A DNA stretch of 64,000 bases. Origin: Dinoroseobacter sp039192165 (GTDB lineage: Bacteria; Pseudomonadota; Alphaproteobacteria; Rhodobacterales; Rhodobacteraceae). The first letter of the stretch is position 1, and each line of letters opens with the position of its first letter. The stretch spans positions 186,001 to 250,000 of the forward strand of contig JBCCXD010000003.1 in NCBI GenBank assembly GCA_039192165.1, in the 5' to 3' direction. Both the position numbers and the translations under genes were made by a program. Below are positions 25,003-33,501 of this stretch, in pieces. The notes under the pieces were generated by a model, which was not told where the DNA came from, ran no database searches, and saw only the letters and a list, made by a program, of their open reading frames with translations.

Positions 25003-25274
25003 AATCCCGTATCCTTTCCAACCAAAGATTGAAAAATGATCTCTGCCAACCCGAAGTCTGTCGAGTTTGCCAAGGCTTGCGCATATTCGTCACGCAGAAA
25101 AGAACTATACTGTTCTTCACCTATGCCCCCGCCCATCAAAGAAACTGGCCTTCCGATTCCAGCGGACTTTAACATCTCAGATAGAAAGGCCGCCTCCAGC
25201 TTTTCCGAAGCTTCGCGAAGTTTCAGCAAATTCCCGGGGTCTCGTGGTTGTGTAGGCGCAGAAATCGGATCCAT
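24999..25274 (-). CDS. Rod-binding protein (FlgJ N-terminal domain)
   Basis: The 91-residue protein matches the FlgJ rod-capping domain without the C-terminal muramidase domain: LREASEKLEAAFLSEMLKSAG, then GIGEEQYSSFLRDEYAQALANS and LAEIIFQSL. Stand-alone rod-binding proteins of this kind are usual in alphaproteobacteria, where a separate lytic enzyme opens the wall. The ATG at 25274 is fixed by an AGGAGG site six bases upstream; a far longer in-frame extension (to 25658) would run antisense through fliK and is rejected. It is divergent from fliK by 72 bases. Confidence 0.85.
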   Translation of the reverse strand: MDPISAPTQPRDPGNLLKLREASEKLEAAFLSEMLKSAGIGRPVSLMGGGIGEEQYSSFLRDEYAQALANSTDFGLAEIIFQSLVGKDTGF

Positions 25275-25346
25275 TTTTCCTCCTGCTACCTTCTTTGCAC
25301 AGGCTCGGTAAAGAAGTGGTAAGGAGCGGCGGGATATAGCAGCCCC

Positions 25347-27206
25347 ATGATGGATCATACTCGCGGAGAGTTCGTTCACGGCCACGCAACAGAATGGCCT
25401 GTGCTGGCAGGGGCACTTTCCAAGTCTGACTCTGGCGGAGATCCCAGTCCGCATGTGGGTGACCAGTCGCAGGCCGCTGAGGAGTTCGCCGCTTTGATGC
25501 CTGAGCATGTTTCGACTGGACTGGATGCAGCGGCTGAGCGTCATTCTGGCAGCCCCACAGTTCTCGCCCGGGGAGGTGAAGCTGAAAGGGTGGCATTGGG
25601 TCAAACGCCCGGTGAGCGTGAAGCTCCTATATCGCGTGATTTTGGCAATGAGCGGCAAGTGTACTCAGTATCCGAACCGAAAGACACGGGGTCGCCTCTG
25701 GTCGACCCTCAGATTGCCAAAACGCTGAAATCAACGTCACTGGGAGCGCAGGCCCAACTATTCATCGCTGATTACCCGTCTCAGGAAAAGCACACCGTTT
25801 CTGACGTAGAAACCACTCCCTCTTCCGTCCAATCGAAGGCTTCATTGTCCCAATCTGGCAGTATCCAATGGGCCCGGCCAGAAGCTCAGACAGCGGGCAT
25901 AGAAACGCGCGCACTGACCTTCTCTGCGCCGTCTGATGCTTCGCGGTCGGGCAGCGCGGGCTTGTCTTCAAGGCAGTTTTCAAACCATCAAGATGTGTTC
26001 CGCGCGTCGACGGATGGAGCGGAAAACAACCACAAAGCAACGGTGTCCGCCGGTCCAGCCCTAGACACATCTGCCACGTTGCGCGCTATCGAGTCAGCTC
26101 CTGCCCCCCCTGCATCCAGATATGGTTCTGGGGACCGCGAGGTCACCTTGCCACTTGGTGACGCACCTGTCTCCTTGCGAGTTGGAACACAGCTTGAGAC
26201 GCCAGCAGCAAGAATTCTGGCTCAACACCCGCTTGCGTCCTTTCAGGCTCAGCCTGAAACAATAACTGCGCGACATGCGCTCGGCGGGGAAGATCTGTCT
26301 GCGGCCGTGCTTGGGATCGAACGTGCGTTAAAGGCGAATGTCGAAAGCGCAACCGCGCAGTTGCCCCCGAATGTTTCGGGTCAATCCGAGCTTTCAGACG
26401 CTTTGGAACTGCGCTCCAGGGCTCCGGCGCGCGACCTAAAAGCCATGGGGGCCTTGGCTTCGGTTCAGTCTGTTTCAGAGGCCCAGGTGGCCAGACCGTC
26501 GCCTGAGACAAAAACGGTCGAGCTGGACCGTTCGAGCGCAAGCGATGGTTCTTCTGTGCTTTCAGCGACACTCAAAAATGGTCAGAGCAAAATCGGAGAC
26601 GTCCAGTCCCTATCTTTCGACTACGCAAGGGCTTCGTTCCCGAAAGGGCCGGGCAATAGCGTGAGTCTCTCCCCCGACCCGATAATGCCCCAGATACTGT
26701 CGCAACCGGACCCTGAGCCCTTGTCGCTGTCCGGGGTCCGCGACAGGGTGGAGGGCGCCCCGTCCAATCTGGTTTCAGGAGCGGTACGCACAGATTCAAA
26801 TGCCGAGAGACCAGTTGTTTTTCAGATCCGTGACCTTGTGCTGTCTACAAAGGAACGGGTCACGGAAGTGCAGCTCAGCCCGGAGGAACTGGGCAGGGTT
26901 CGGCTGACTTTTTCCTCCGGAGAGGCATCGCAACTTTTGTCCGTGCACGTAGACCGTGCGGAGACGCTCGATCTGATCCGCAGGAACTTGGATTTGCTGC
27001 GCGCTGAACTTCAGAACGCCGGGTACGACATGGCGGAAGCTGAACTTCTTTCGGACGACAGAGATCGATCGGAACGGGACGAGCCATCGGTATGGCTTGA
27101 AGAGAACACAAACCCATCGGCGACAACGGGTGAAACGGGGCCGGGCGGCTCGCAAACGGTTTTTCGTTACACCCTGTCAGAGGGCCGTGTAGATATCAGA
27201 ATCTAG
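25347..27206 (+). CDS. fliK: Flagellar hook-length control protein (FliK)
   Basis: FliK measures hook length and triggers the FlhB substrate switch. The first about 480 of 619 residues are low-complexity, rich in S, A, P, Q and T, as expected for the secreted ruler. The compact C-terminal domain (about 495-570) has TKERVTEVQLSPEELGRVRL and HVDRAETLDLIRRNLDLLRAELQNAGYD, matching the FliK hook-length domain. It is followed by flgD after nine bases, a standard pairing. The start is the first of tandem ATGs. Confidence 0.9.
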   Translation: MMDHTRGEFVHGHATEWPVLAGALSKSDSGGDPSPHVGDQSQAAEEFAALMPEHVSTGLDAAAERHSGSPTVLARGGEAERVALGQTPGEREAPISRDFGNERQVYSVSEPKDTGSPLVDPQIAKTLKSTSLGAQAQLFIADYPSQEKHTVSDVETTPSSVQSKASLSQSGSIQWARPEAQTAGIETRALTFSAPSDASRSGSAGLSSRQFSNHQDVFRASTDGAENNHKATVSAGPALDTSATLRAIESAPAPPASRYGSGDREVTLPLGDAPVSLRVGTQLETPAARILAQHPLASFQAQPETITARHALGGEDLSAAVLGIERALKANVESATAQLPPNVSGQSELSDALELRSRAPARDLKAMGALASVQSVSEAQVARPSPETKTVELDRSSASDGSSVLSATLKNGQSKIGDVQSLSFDYARASFPKGPGNSVSLSPDPIMPQILSQPDPEPLSLSGVRDRVEGAPSNLVSGAVRTDSNAERPVVFQIRDLVLSTKERVTEVQLSPEELGRVRLTFSSGEASQLLSVHVDRAETLDLIRRNLDLLRAELQNAGYDMAEAELLSDDRDRSERDEPSVWLEENTNPSATTGETGPGGSQTVFRYTLSEGRVDIRI

Positions 27207-27215
27207 GAGCAGAAA

Positions 27216-27875
27216 TTGGACCCAATATCATCAGCAGGTTCCTTACCGCGGGCCACAGGAACCGCAACATCGGCGGCTTCAGGCCCCAGCGAATCCGACT
27301 ATGAGACTTTCCTGCTGATGCTTACGACGCAACTGGAGAATCAGGATCCGACTGATCCTGCAGATGCTGACGAGCTTGCAGTTCAGCTCGCGACTTTCTC
27401 AGGGGTGGAGCAACAGACGCTGACCAACGATCTTCTGTCTGAGTTGCTGCGGCAGTCGAACGCTGCAAACCTTACCGACCTGGGCGGTTGGGTTGGAATG
27501 GAAGTTCTGGCGCCCGGCCCGGTCGGATTTACTGGTGTTCCGCTTGAGCTCGAGGTGAGCGTGCCCGCTCTGGCGGACAAATCCGAGCTGGTTGTCTACG
27601 ATACGAGCGGTGCACTGATCGAGCGTAAGGCCATCGACATAAACACGACAGAAATAGCATGGGCCGGAACGAACGAGGCAGGAAATGAGTTTCCGATCGG
27701 CCTGTATCACTTTGAGATCGAAGCATCGAGCCAGGGCGAACCTCTTCCAAATGGTCACGTCGCGGCCTATCGATCTGTTACCGAAGTCAGATCAGATGCG
27801 TCTGGAAATCAGTTGGTCACTGTTGGCGGGGAACACGTCGACGCCGGAACCGTTCTTGCACTCAGAGAGCCTTAG
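27216..27875 (+). CDS. flgD: Flagellar hook assembly scaffold FlgD
   Basis: FlgD (219 residues) caps the growing hook and guides FlgE assembly. The N-terminal export and cap region SDYETFLLMLTTQLENQDPTDP and the LATFSGVEQQTLTNDLLSEL helix are diagnostic. They are followed by an Ig/FlgD-type beta domain (LELEVSVPALADKSELVVYD, IAWAGTNEAGNEFPIGLYHF). Translation appears to begin at TTG, with TAGGAG nine bases upstream. It ends the flagellar locus; the next gene is not flagellar. Confidence 0.95.
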   Translation: MDPISSAGSLPRATGTATSAASGPSESDYETFLLMLTTQLENQDPTDPADADELAVQLATFSGVEQQTLTNDLLSELLRQSNAANLTDLGGWVGMEVLAPGPVGFTGVPLELEVSVPALADKSELVVYDTSGALIERKAIDINTTEIAWAGTNEAGNEFPIGLYHFEIEASSQGEPLPNGHVAAYRSVTEVRSDASGNQLVTVGGEHVDAGTVLALREP

Positions 27876-27929
27876 GGGCCTGACATACACAGGTTTCTCC
27901 TATGGAAATCCACTGTAGACTGCACCGCG

Positions 27930-28811
27930 ATGCTTTTGGAAGCCAACGATCGGGCGACACAGAGGATTGTCGCGGAGTTTGCGCGTGAGATCACGGGTGA
28001 GGTGTCGCCGCCAATTGTCGAAGCTTTGAAAGGCGGACGCACCAGCTCTGTGTTCGCCGTGCGGTCGGAGGGCAGATCCGGGGCAATTGTCGTTAAAGTG
28101 TCCCGACACAAAGACGGAACGCCCCTTTTCGATAACAAGCCTACCGACGAGTGGTCGGTTCTGACTACTCTGTCGCCGCTGGGCAGCGCCCCGACTCCTG
28201 TTGCTTTGCATCAGCCAAAGGACGACATCTGGCTGCTGGCCTACCAATACGTGCCCGGAACGGAAGGCGCCAACTCTGCCGATGCGCTCGCGACATTGCT
28301 GAGGACTGTGCACACAAAGGCCGGCGATATCTCGCTCCCAGTTCGGGCGGTGACCCCTGCACATTTGATGAGCGAGGCAGAGAGTATCGCCGCAGACTAT
28401 CTACCAGACTGGGCCATCGGGCTTCGTCCTCCTGTACAAGACGTCTCCCCATTGCAGGACGTCCGGCTCGTTCATCGTGATCCGATAGCCAGCAATATCG
28501 TTACGGATTCGCGTGGCAGCCCCGTTCTCATCGATTGGCAATGCCCGGCCCTGGGCGATCCGCTGGAAGATATTGCCCATGCGACCTCTCCAGCAATGGC
28601 CCATGTCTACGGATCAGCCGCGCCATTCAATGCTGCGGATGTGCTTGCCAGCTATGGTGACAGTGAACTGTCAGAGCGCGCGCAACAGATGCTTCCGCTC
28701 TATCGATGGCGTATGCTTTGCTATTGCGCCTGGCAGGCGGCGCACGGACATGAACTCTATGCAGAAGGCATGTTAAAAGAAGCAGACGCTTTAAAAAAGT
28801 TGCGCGCCTAA
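27930..28811 (+). CDS. Choline kinase/aminoglycoside phosphotransferase-like kinase
   Basis: The 293-residue protein has the small-molecule kinase fold of the APH/choline kinase family. Visible features are a glycine-bearing loop ALKGGRTSSVFAV, a likely ATP-binding Lys in AIVVKVSRH, the catalytic loop VHRDPIASNIV (Asp and Asn) and the metal-binding VLIDWQ followed by LGDPLEDIAH. The substrate cannot be told; thiamine, choline and aminosugar kinases share this layout. It is not an obvious resistance gene. It lies between flgD and ubiB, and its 3' end overlaps ubiB by 21 bases in convergent orientation. Confidence 0.8.
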   Translation: MLLEANDRATQRIVAEFAREITGEVSPPIVEALKGGRTSSVFAVRSEGRSGAIVVKVSRHKDGTPLFDNKPTDEWSVLTTLSPLGSAPTPVALHQPKDDIWLLAYQYVPGTEGANSADALATLLRTVHTKAGDISLPVRAVTPAHLMSEAESIAADYLPDWAIGLRPPVQDVSPLQDVRLVHRDPIASNIVTDSRGSPVLIDWQCPALGDPLEDIAHATSPAMAHVYGSAAPFNAADVLASYGDSELSERAQQMLPLYRWRMLCYCAWQAAHGHELYAEGMLKEADALKKLRA

Positions 28812-30320
28812 AAAGACGGCACCTGCAGCGAGGGCACCGAACGCGAACCAACCCCAGTTTTGCCGTGAGCGCTGGGGTGCGTCAGGAGGTGGCAGCGTGG
28901 TTTGACGGATCAGCGCGGCCTCTGCGAGCTGCGGCAGTTTTGGGCCAAACTTCCCGAGAATGCGCACAGTTGCTGTCAGATCTCGCAATAGAGCTTTGGG
29001 TCCAATATTCTCCGCAATATACTGGCTGACGATGGGCTGAGCCACTTCCCAGATATTGATGCGAGGGTTCAACGAGCGCGCCACGCCCTCGACCACAACC
29101 ATTGTGCGTTGCAAAAGGATCAGTTCGGTGCGGGTTTCCATGCCAAATCGTTCGGTGACTTCGAAAAGATAGGCAAGAAGACGGCCCATAGAAATTCGCG
29201 ATGCGTCCATCCCGAAAATAGGTTCTCCAACAGATCGCAGAGCCTGAGCGAATGCGTCTACGTCTTGATCCGCTGGCACATAGCCAGCCTCAAAGTGCAC
29301 TTCCGCAACGCGTTTGTAGTCCTTTCGTATGAACCCCATCAAGATCTCAGCATAGACGCGGCGTGTATACTCATCGATGCGCCCCATGATGCCGAAGTCC
29401 AGGGCGATGATGTCGCCGGACGGCCCAACCTTCAAATTGCCTTGATGCATGTCGGCATGAAAATAGCCGTCGCGCAGCGCGTGGCTCAGAAACAACTCCA
29501 GCACTCTGCGGCCGAGCGTATTTGTATCAACCCCAGACGCTTTGATCGCTTCAATTTCGTTCAGCGGTATGCCCTCAACCCAAGCAAGCGTCATCACCCG
29601 ACGCCCGGACAAATCCCAGTGCACGGGGGGTACAAGGAATTGGACGTCATCCACTGTGTTGGCGGCGAACTCGCCCGCGGCAGAGGCTTCCATACGCAGG
29701 TCGAGCTCGCCGTTTACGACGCCCTCGAAATGCGCGATGACGTCCATCGGCCGAAGTCTCCGCGCTGAAGGAGCGAAAAGCTCCACCACACGCGCGATCA
29801 GATAGAAGGCATCGATGTCCTTGCGAAATGCCTTCTCGATCCCAGGTCGCAGAATCTTCACCGCAACGCGTTCAGTGTTTGAGGCCAGCCGAGCGCTGTG
29901 CACCTGGGCGATGGATGCAGCGGCCACTGGTTCGCTGAAATCGGAAAAGATCTCTTCGAGCGGACGATCGAACTCCCGCCGTACGGCCAGTTTTGCCTCC
30001 TCGATAGAAAACGGTGGGAGCTTGTCCTGCAAGACCTGCAACTGGCGTGCGAGATCCGGACCCACCACGTCGGGCCGTGTCGAAAGGATTTGGCCAAACT
30101 TGATGTAAGCAGGCCCAAGCGCACTTAATGCTCTGGTCACCGGAGGGAGTGCGGGATCGCCTTTCATACCAAGCCATTGGAAGGGCCAGCCAAGAACGCG
30201 CGCTGCGATCCGTAAGGGCCGGGGTGCGTCCATGGCTTCCAAGGCGACAGCCATCGCCCCGGTTCGCTCAAATGTTGCCCCCGTGCGCAGAAGACGCCAG
30301 AAATTATGCGGGCCACGCAT
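28791..30320 (-). CDS. ubiB: Ubiquinone biosynthesis protein kinase-like UbiB
   Basis: UbiB (509 residues) is an atypical kinase-like ATPase needed for ubiquinone synthesis. The N-terminal GPAYIKFGQILSTRPD motif (the family's KxGQ element), the Ala-rich AAASIAQVHSA nucleotide loop, VAVKILRPGI and the catalytic HADMHQGNLKV and ALDFGIMGRI motifs are all present. A C-terminal membrane anchor (GWFAFGALAAGAVFLGAQLF) completes it. Two bases separate it from ubiE, so the pair is probably one operon. Confidence 0.95.
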   Translation of the reverse strand: MRGPHNFWRLLRTGATFERTGAMAVALEAMDAPRPLRIAARVLGWPFQWLGMKGDPALPPVTRALSALGPAYIKFGQILSTRPDVVGPDLARQLQVLQDKLPPFSIEEAKLAVRREFDRPLEEIFSDFSEPVAAASIAQVHSARLASNTERVAVKILRPGIEKAFRKDIDAFYLIARVVELFAPSARRLRPMDVIAHFEGVVNGELDLRMEASAAGEFAANTVDDVQFLVPPVHWDLSGRRVMTLAWVEGIPLNEIEAIKASGVDTNTLGRRVLELFLSHALRDGYFHADMHQGNLKVGPSGDIIALDFGIMGRIDEYTRRVYAEILMGFIRKDYKRVAEVHFEAGYVPADQDVDAFAQALRSVGEPIFGMDASRISMGRLLAYLFEVTERFGMETRTELILLQRTMVVVEGVARSLNPRINIWEVAQPIVSQYIAENIGPKALLRDLTATVRILGKFGPKLPQLAEAALIRQTTLPPPDAPQRSRQNWGWFAFGALAAGAVFLGAQLF

Positions 30321-30322
30321 TC

Positions 30323-31075
30323 TTAGAGTTTCCAGCCCGAATGCAGGGCCGCGACGCCAAAAGTCAGGTTGCGGAACTTCACCTGCTCAAAACCCGCATC
30401 CTCTATCATGGCCGCAAAACTCTCTTGTCCGGGGAACCGGCGGATTGACTCGACGAGATACTGGTAGCTCTCTCGATCATTCGCCACCATCTGTCCCATG
30501 GGCGGTATTACGTTGAACGAATAGCGGTCATAGGCCCATTGCAGCCCCGGGTTCGGAAGCTGGCTGAACTCCAGAACCATCAAACGGCCCCCTGGGCGCA
30601 ATACGCGAAACGCCTCGTTCAATGCATCCTCAATCCGAGTCACGTTTCTGATGCCGAAGCTGATCGTGTAGACGTCGAAGCTGTTGTCCTCAAATGGGAG
30701 GGCCATAGCATCGCCGACAAGCCATTCCAGCTGATCGCTCAAGGCCTCGGCTTCTGCACGCTGCCGCCCTTCCATCAGCATCTCTTCGGTGAGATCCAGC
30801 ACAACGGCGGTTGCCTCAGGCGCGCGTTTGAGGAACCGGAACGAAATATCGCCGGTTCCCCCGGCAACGTCCAGCAATCGCTGGCCTCCCCGTGGGGCAA
30901 GCCAGTCCATCATCGCGTCTTTCCACACCCGATGCAGACCGCCTGACATCAGATCGTTCATAACGTCGTACTTAGACGCGACATTGGTAAAGACGCCTTG
31001 GACGAGCCCGGCTTTTTCGGTTTCCGGAACTGTTTGATACCCAAAGTGGGTTGTCTTATCTTCCGCTTCGCTCAT
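30323..31075 (-). CDS. ubiE: Ubiquinone/menaquinone methyltransferase UbiE
   Basis: UbiE (250 residues) C-methylates the benzoquinol ring using S-adenosylmethionine. The SAM-binding motif LLDVAGGTGDISFRFL, the UbiE signature YDVMNDLMSGGLHRVWKD near residue 36 and the second signature NPGLQWAYDRYSFNVIPPMG are clear. It is divergent from mutM across 85 bases and followed by ubiB. Confidence 0.97.
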   Translation of the reverse strand: MSEAEDKTTHFGYQTVPETEKAGLVQGVFTNVASKYDVMNDLMSGGLHRVWKDAMMDWLAPRGGQRLLDVAGGTGDISFRFLKRAPEATAVVLDLTEEMLMEGRQRAEAEALSDQLEWLVGDAMALPFEDNSFDVYTISFGIRNVTRIEDALNEAFRVLRPGGRLMVLEFSQLPNPGLQWAYDRYSFNVIPPMGQMVANDRESYQYLVESIRRFPGQESFAAMIEDAGFEQVKFRNLTFGVAALHSGWKL

Positions 31076-31160
31076 TTGGGGCCTTGCCGCTGGTCAAACC
31101 TGACCTTTCTTATAGGCCGCAGATCAGCGGTTACAACGCGACGCAGAGACAGACGCAGAA

Positions 31161-32012
31161 ATGCCCGAACTTCCCGAGGTTGAAACAGTGCGCCGTGGGC
31201 TGGAGCCCGTGATGGCCGGGATTCGAATTGCGAAAGCAGATGTCAGACGCCCGGACCTGCGCTGGCCGTTTCCTGATGGAATGTCCGACCGCCTCACAGG
31301 GGCGCGTGTGGACCAGCTGCGCCGACGGTCAAAGTACATCCTTGCTGACCTCGATACCGGTGAAACGCTTCTTGTTCATCTTGGTATGTCCGGTCGTATG
31401 ATCGTCGGGCAGTCTCAGGTGGGTGATTTCCATTATGTTCAACCTGCTCCGGGCAAGCACGACCATGTCGTTTTTGAAATGGAAACAGGGGTTTCCATCG
31501 TTTTCAATGACGCACGTCGTTTCGGGGCGATGGATCTGATGGATACCGCCAAGGCCGAAGCCCACCCGCTGATCTCCGTCTTAGGGCCTGAGCCATTTTC
31601 AAATTCTTTCAACGAAGCCTACCTTGTCTCCCGATTGTCCCAGAAAATGACGCCGATAAAATCCGCGCTTCTCGACCAGAGATTGGTCGCAGGGCTGGGA
31701 AACATTTATGTCTGCGAAGTGCTGTACCGCGCCGGCATTCATCCCGCCCGAAAGGCAGGCCGGATTGCGGCAAAGCGGGTTGCAGCTCTCGTTCCGATCA
31801 TTCGTGATGTCTTGTCCGAAGCAATTGAAGCGGGCGGTTCTTCGCTGCGCGACTACAGGCAAGCCGACGGGGATCTGGGTTATTTTCAGCACCGATTCCG
31901 AGTTTATGGGCGGGAAGGGCAGGTCTGCCACACAGCTGGATGCCCAGATATTGTGCGTCGGACCGTACAATCGGGAAGATCGTCCTTCTACTGCGCGACC
32001 TGTCAAAGATAG
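31161..32012 (+). CDS. mutM: Formamidopyrimidine-DNA glycosylase MutM
   Basis: MutM (283 residues) removes 8-oxoguanine and other oxidised purines and cleaves the abasic site. The N-terminus PELPEVETVRRGLEP supplies the catalytic Pro2 and Glu3. The DQRLVAGLGNIYVCEVLYRAGIHP helix-two-turn-helix is present, and the C-terminal zinc finger has cysteines at about 256, 261, 278 and 281. Length is normal. It is divergent from ubiE and followed 61 bases on by an enoyl-CoA hydratase gene, a common alphaproteobacterial order. Confidence 0.97.
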   Translation: MPELPEVETVRRGLEPVMAGIRIAKADVRRPDLRWPFPDGMSDRLTGARVDQLRRRSKYILADLDTGETLLVHLGMSGRMIVGQSQVGDFHYVQPAPGKHDHVVFEMETGVSIVFNDARRFGAMDLMDTAKAEAHPLISVLGPEPFSNSFNEAYLVSRLSQKMTPIKSALLDQRLVAGLGNIYVCEVLYRAGIHPARKAGRIAAKRVAALVPIIRDVLSEAIEAGGSSLRDYRQADGDLGYFQHRFRVYGREGQVCHTAGCPDIVRRTVQSGRSSFYCATCQR

Positions 32013-32073
32013 CTTGCGCCTCGCGCTCCAGTTGGTAACCCTGCCCGGAATTGGGGAAACTGGGAGCCACTGG

Positions 32074-32850
32074 ATGGCCTACAACACGTTGATCGTCGAG
32101 ATCGAGGATCATGTGGCGGTGATCAAGTTCAACCGTCCGGACGCCATGAACGCACTCAATAGCGAATTGTTGGGCGAGTTGGCAAAAGCCCTCAGCGCTG
32201 CGGAAGAAAACGAAAAGGTGCGCTGCATTATCCTGACTGGATCAGAGAAGGCCTTTGCTGCGGGAGCAGATATCAAAGAGATGAGTGAGAAAACCTTTGT
32301 CGAGGTTTTCGGCTCTGATTTGTTCGGCCCTGAAGTGGAGCGTCTGCTCAGCTGCCGAAAGCCAATCATCGCAGCAGTGTCGGGTTACGCACTCGGCGGC
32401 GGATGTGAGTTGGCAATGATGTGTGACTTTATTATTGCGTCCGATACGGCGAAGTTCGGTCAGCCCGAGATCAATCTGGGTGTTGTGGCGGGCATCGGTG
32501 GTACACAGCGCCTGACCCGGTTTGTGGGAAAGTCCAAGGCCATGGATATGCACCTAACGGGCCGGTTTATGGATGCCGAAGAAGCCGAAAAATCCGGTCT
32601 TGTCAGTCGCGTGGTTCCCGCAAAAAAATTGATGGAAGAGGCGACCGCAGCGGCGGTGAAAATCGCCGAAAAGTCCCAACTTACCGCTATGGCGGTAAAG
32701 GAAGCTGTAAACCGGTCGTATGAGACTTCTTTGCGCGAGGGGCTGCTCTACGAGCGCCGTTTGTTCCACGCGATGTTTGCAACTGAAGATCAAACCGAAG
32801 GTATGTCCGCGTTCCTTGAGAAACGGGAGCCGCAGTTCCGAGACAAGTGA
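32074..32850 (+). CDS. Enoyl-CoA hydratase
   Basis: The 258-residue crotonase-family protein most resembles short-chain enoyl-CoA hydratase. It has the oxyanion segments FAAGADIKEM and SGYALGGGCELAMMCD, the latter holding the first catalytic Glu, and PEINLGVVAGIGGTQRL with the second. It would hydrate trans-2-enoyl-CoA in fatty-acid or amino-acid breakdown. The ATG at 32074 matches the family start; the frame is open upstream through mutM but that is not coding here. Placement before rpsT-dnaA is conserved in related genomes and does not imply a shared function. Confidence 0.93.
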   Translation: MAYNTLIVEIEDHVAVIKFNRPDAMNALNSELLGELAKALSAAEENEKVRCIILTGSEKAFAAGADIKEMSEKTFVEVFGSDLFGPEVERLLSCRKPIIAAVSGYALGGGCELAMMCDFIIASDTAKFGQPEINLGVVAGIGGTQRLTRFVGKSKAMDMHLTGRFMDAEEAEKSGLVSRVVPAKKLMEEATAAAVKIAEKSQLTAMAVKEAVNRSYETSLREGLLYERRLFHAMFATEDQTEGMSAFLEKREPQFRDK

Positions 32851-33027
32851 GCGTGTGCTCACAGGGTCAGAAAGTGCTTTTCTTCGGAAGCTGTTTCGCT
32901 TAAACGGCGCACCAGACATGCGTGTGAGGTCCGCTTAGGCCAGAATCCCCGGTATCGAACCCGGAGATCCCCAAGGGACTTTCAGGCGCTGAAGAAACCT
33001 AAAAGACCCGGGAAAGGGATCAGACAC

Positions 33028-33294
33028 ATGGCAAATTCGCCCCAGGCAAAAAAGCGCGCGCGCCAGAACGAACGACGCTACGCAGTCAACAAAGCGCGGC
33101 GTTCACGCATTCGCACTTATCTTCGTCGTGTTGAAGAAGCGATAGAAGCCGGAGATCAGGCGGCTGCAGCAGAGGCTTTGAAAGCCGCTCAGCCCGAGTT
33201 GATGCGCGGTGTGACCAAAGGAATTCTGCACAAAAATACGGCGGCTCGGAAAATGTCTCGGCTGTCAAAGCGTGTCAAAAGCCTGACCGCCTGA
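33028..33294 (+). CDS. rpsT: 30S ribosomal protein S20
   Basis: S20 (88 residues) binds 16S rRNA in the small subunit. The start ANSPQAKKRARQNERRYAVNKARRSRIRT and the end GILHKNTAARKMSRLSKRVK are unmistakable, with the usual Lys/Arg-rich helical make-up. It has its own 177-base upstream gap, in which no clear promoter was identified by eye, and GGGAAAGGG as ribosome-binding region. A strong intrinsic terminator follows. Confidence 0.98.
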   Translation: MANSPQAKKRARQNERRYAVNKARRSRIRTYLRRVEEAIEAGDQAAAAEALKAAQPELMRGVTKGILHKNTAARKMSRLSKRVKSLTA

Positions 33295-33320
33295 GATCAC
33301 TCTCTGATGACTTTTTTTTG

Positions 33321-33344
33321 CGCCCCAAATATGGGGCGTTTTTT
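33321..33344 (+). terminator. Rho-independent terminator of rpsT
   Basis: A seven-base perfect GC-rich stem (CGCCCCA with TGGGGCG) and AATA loop is followed by TTTTTT, 26 bases after the rpsT stop. It is the clearest intrinsic terminator in the window and isolates rpsT from the rhodanese-dnaA region. Confidence 0.93.
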
Positions 33345-33377
33345 CGTTTTTAGAAGATAAATTAGGGCTTTAGTTCA

Positions 33378-33482
33378 ACAACCATGGGTTGTGTAAAGAT
33401 TCGGTGAAGTTTTTGATGCGAGTCAACACATAAGATGTGTTGCGACTCTTGCTGCGCAATTGCTACCCAGTAGTTGCGATTC
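33378..33482. promoter_or_regulatory. GANTC cluster with inverted repeats upstream of rhodanese-dnaA
   Basis: Four GANTC sites, the target of the alphaproteobacterial methyltransferase CcrM, lie within 85 bases: 33398, 33420, 33444 and 33478. Two inverted repeats are embedded: 33378-33392 (ACAACC-ATG-GGTTGT) and 33420-33448 (GAGTC AACACAT / ATGTGTT GC GACTC), the latter with a GANTC at each end of its stem. A ten-base direct repeat (GTTGCGACTC at 33439, GTTGCGATTC at 33473) is also present. An AT-rich stretch precedes it. This is probably the promoter of the rhodanese-dnaA unit; a replication-origin role is possible but unproven. Confidence 0.55.
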
Positions 33483-33501
33483 AGTTTGTACGGGGGGGTC
33501 G

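Noticed and set aside
24999..25658. Longer 219-residue form of the rod-binding protein
   Set aside because: The extra N-terminus is antisense to fliK and lacks homology; an AGGAGG site fixes the start at 25274.
32945..32970. T-arm-like sequence (minus strand CCGGG-TTCGATA-CCGGG) before rpsT
   Set aside because: The stem has a central mismatch and no matching acceptor, D-arm or anticodon arm could be found, so it is not a tRNA; a tRNA remnant cannot be proved.
33295..33501. Firm call of oriC upstream of dnaA
   Set aside because: The GANTC cluster and AT-rich stretch are suggestive, but no good DnaA boxes were found, so only a regulatory region is reported.
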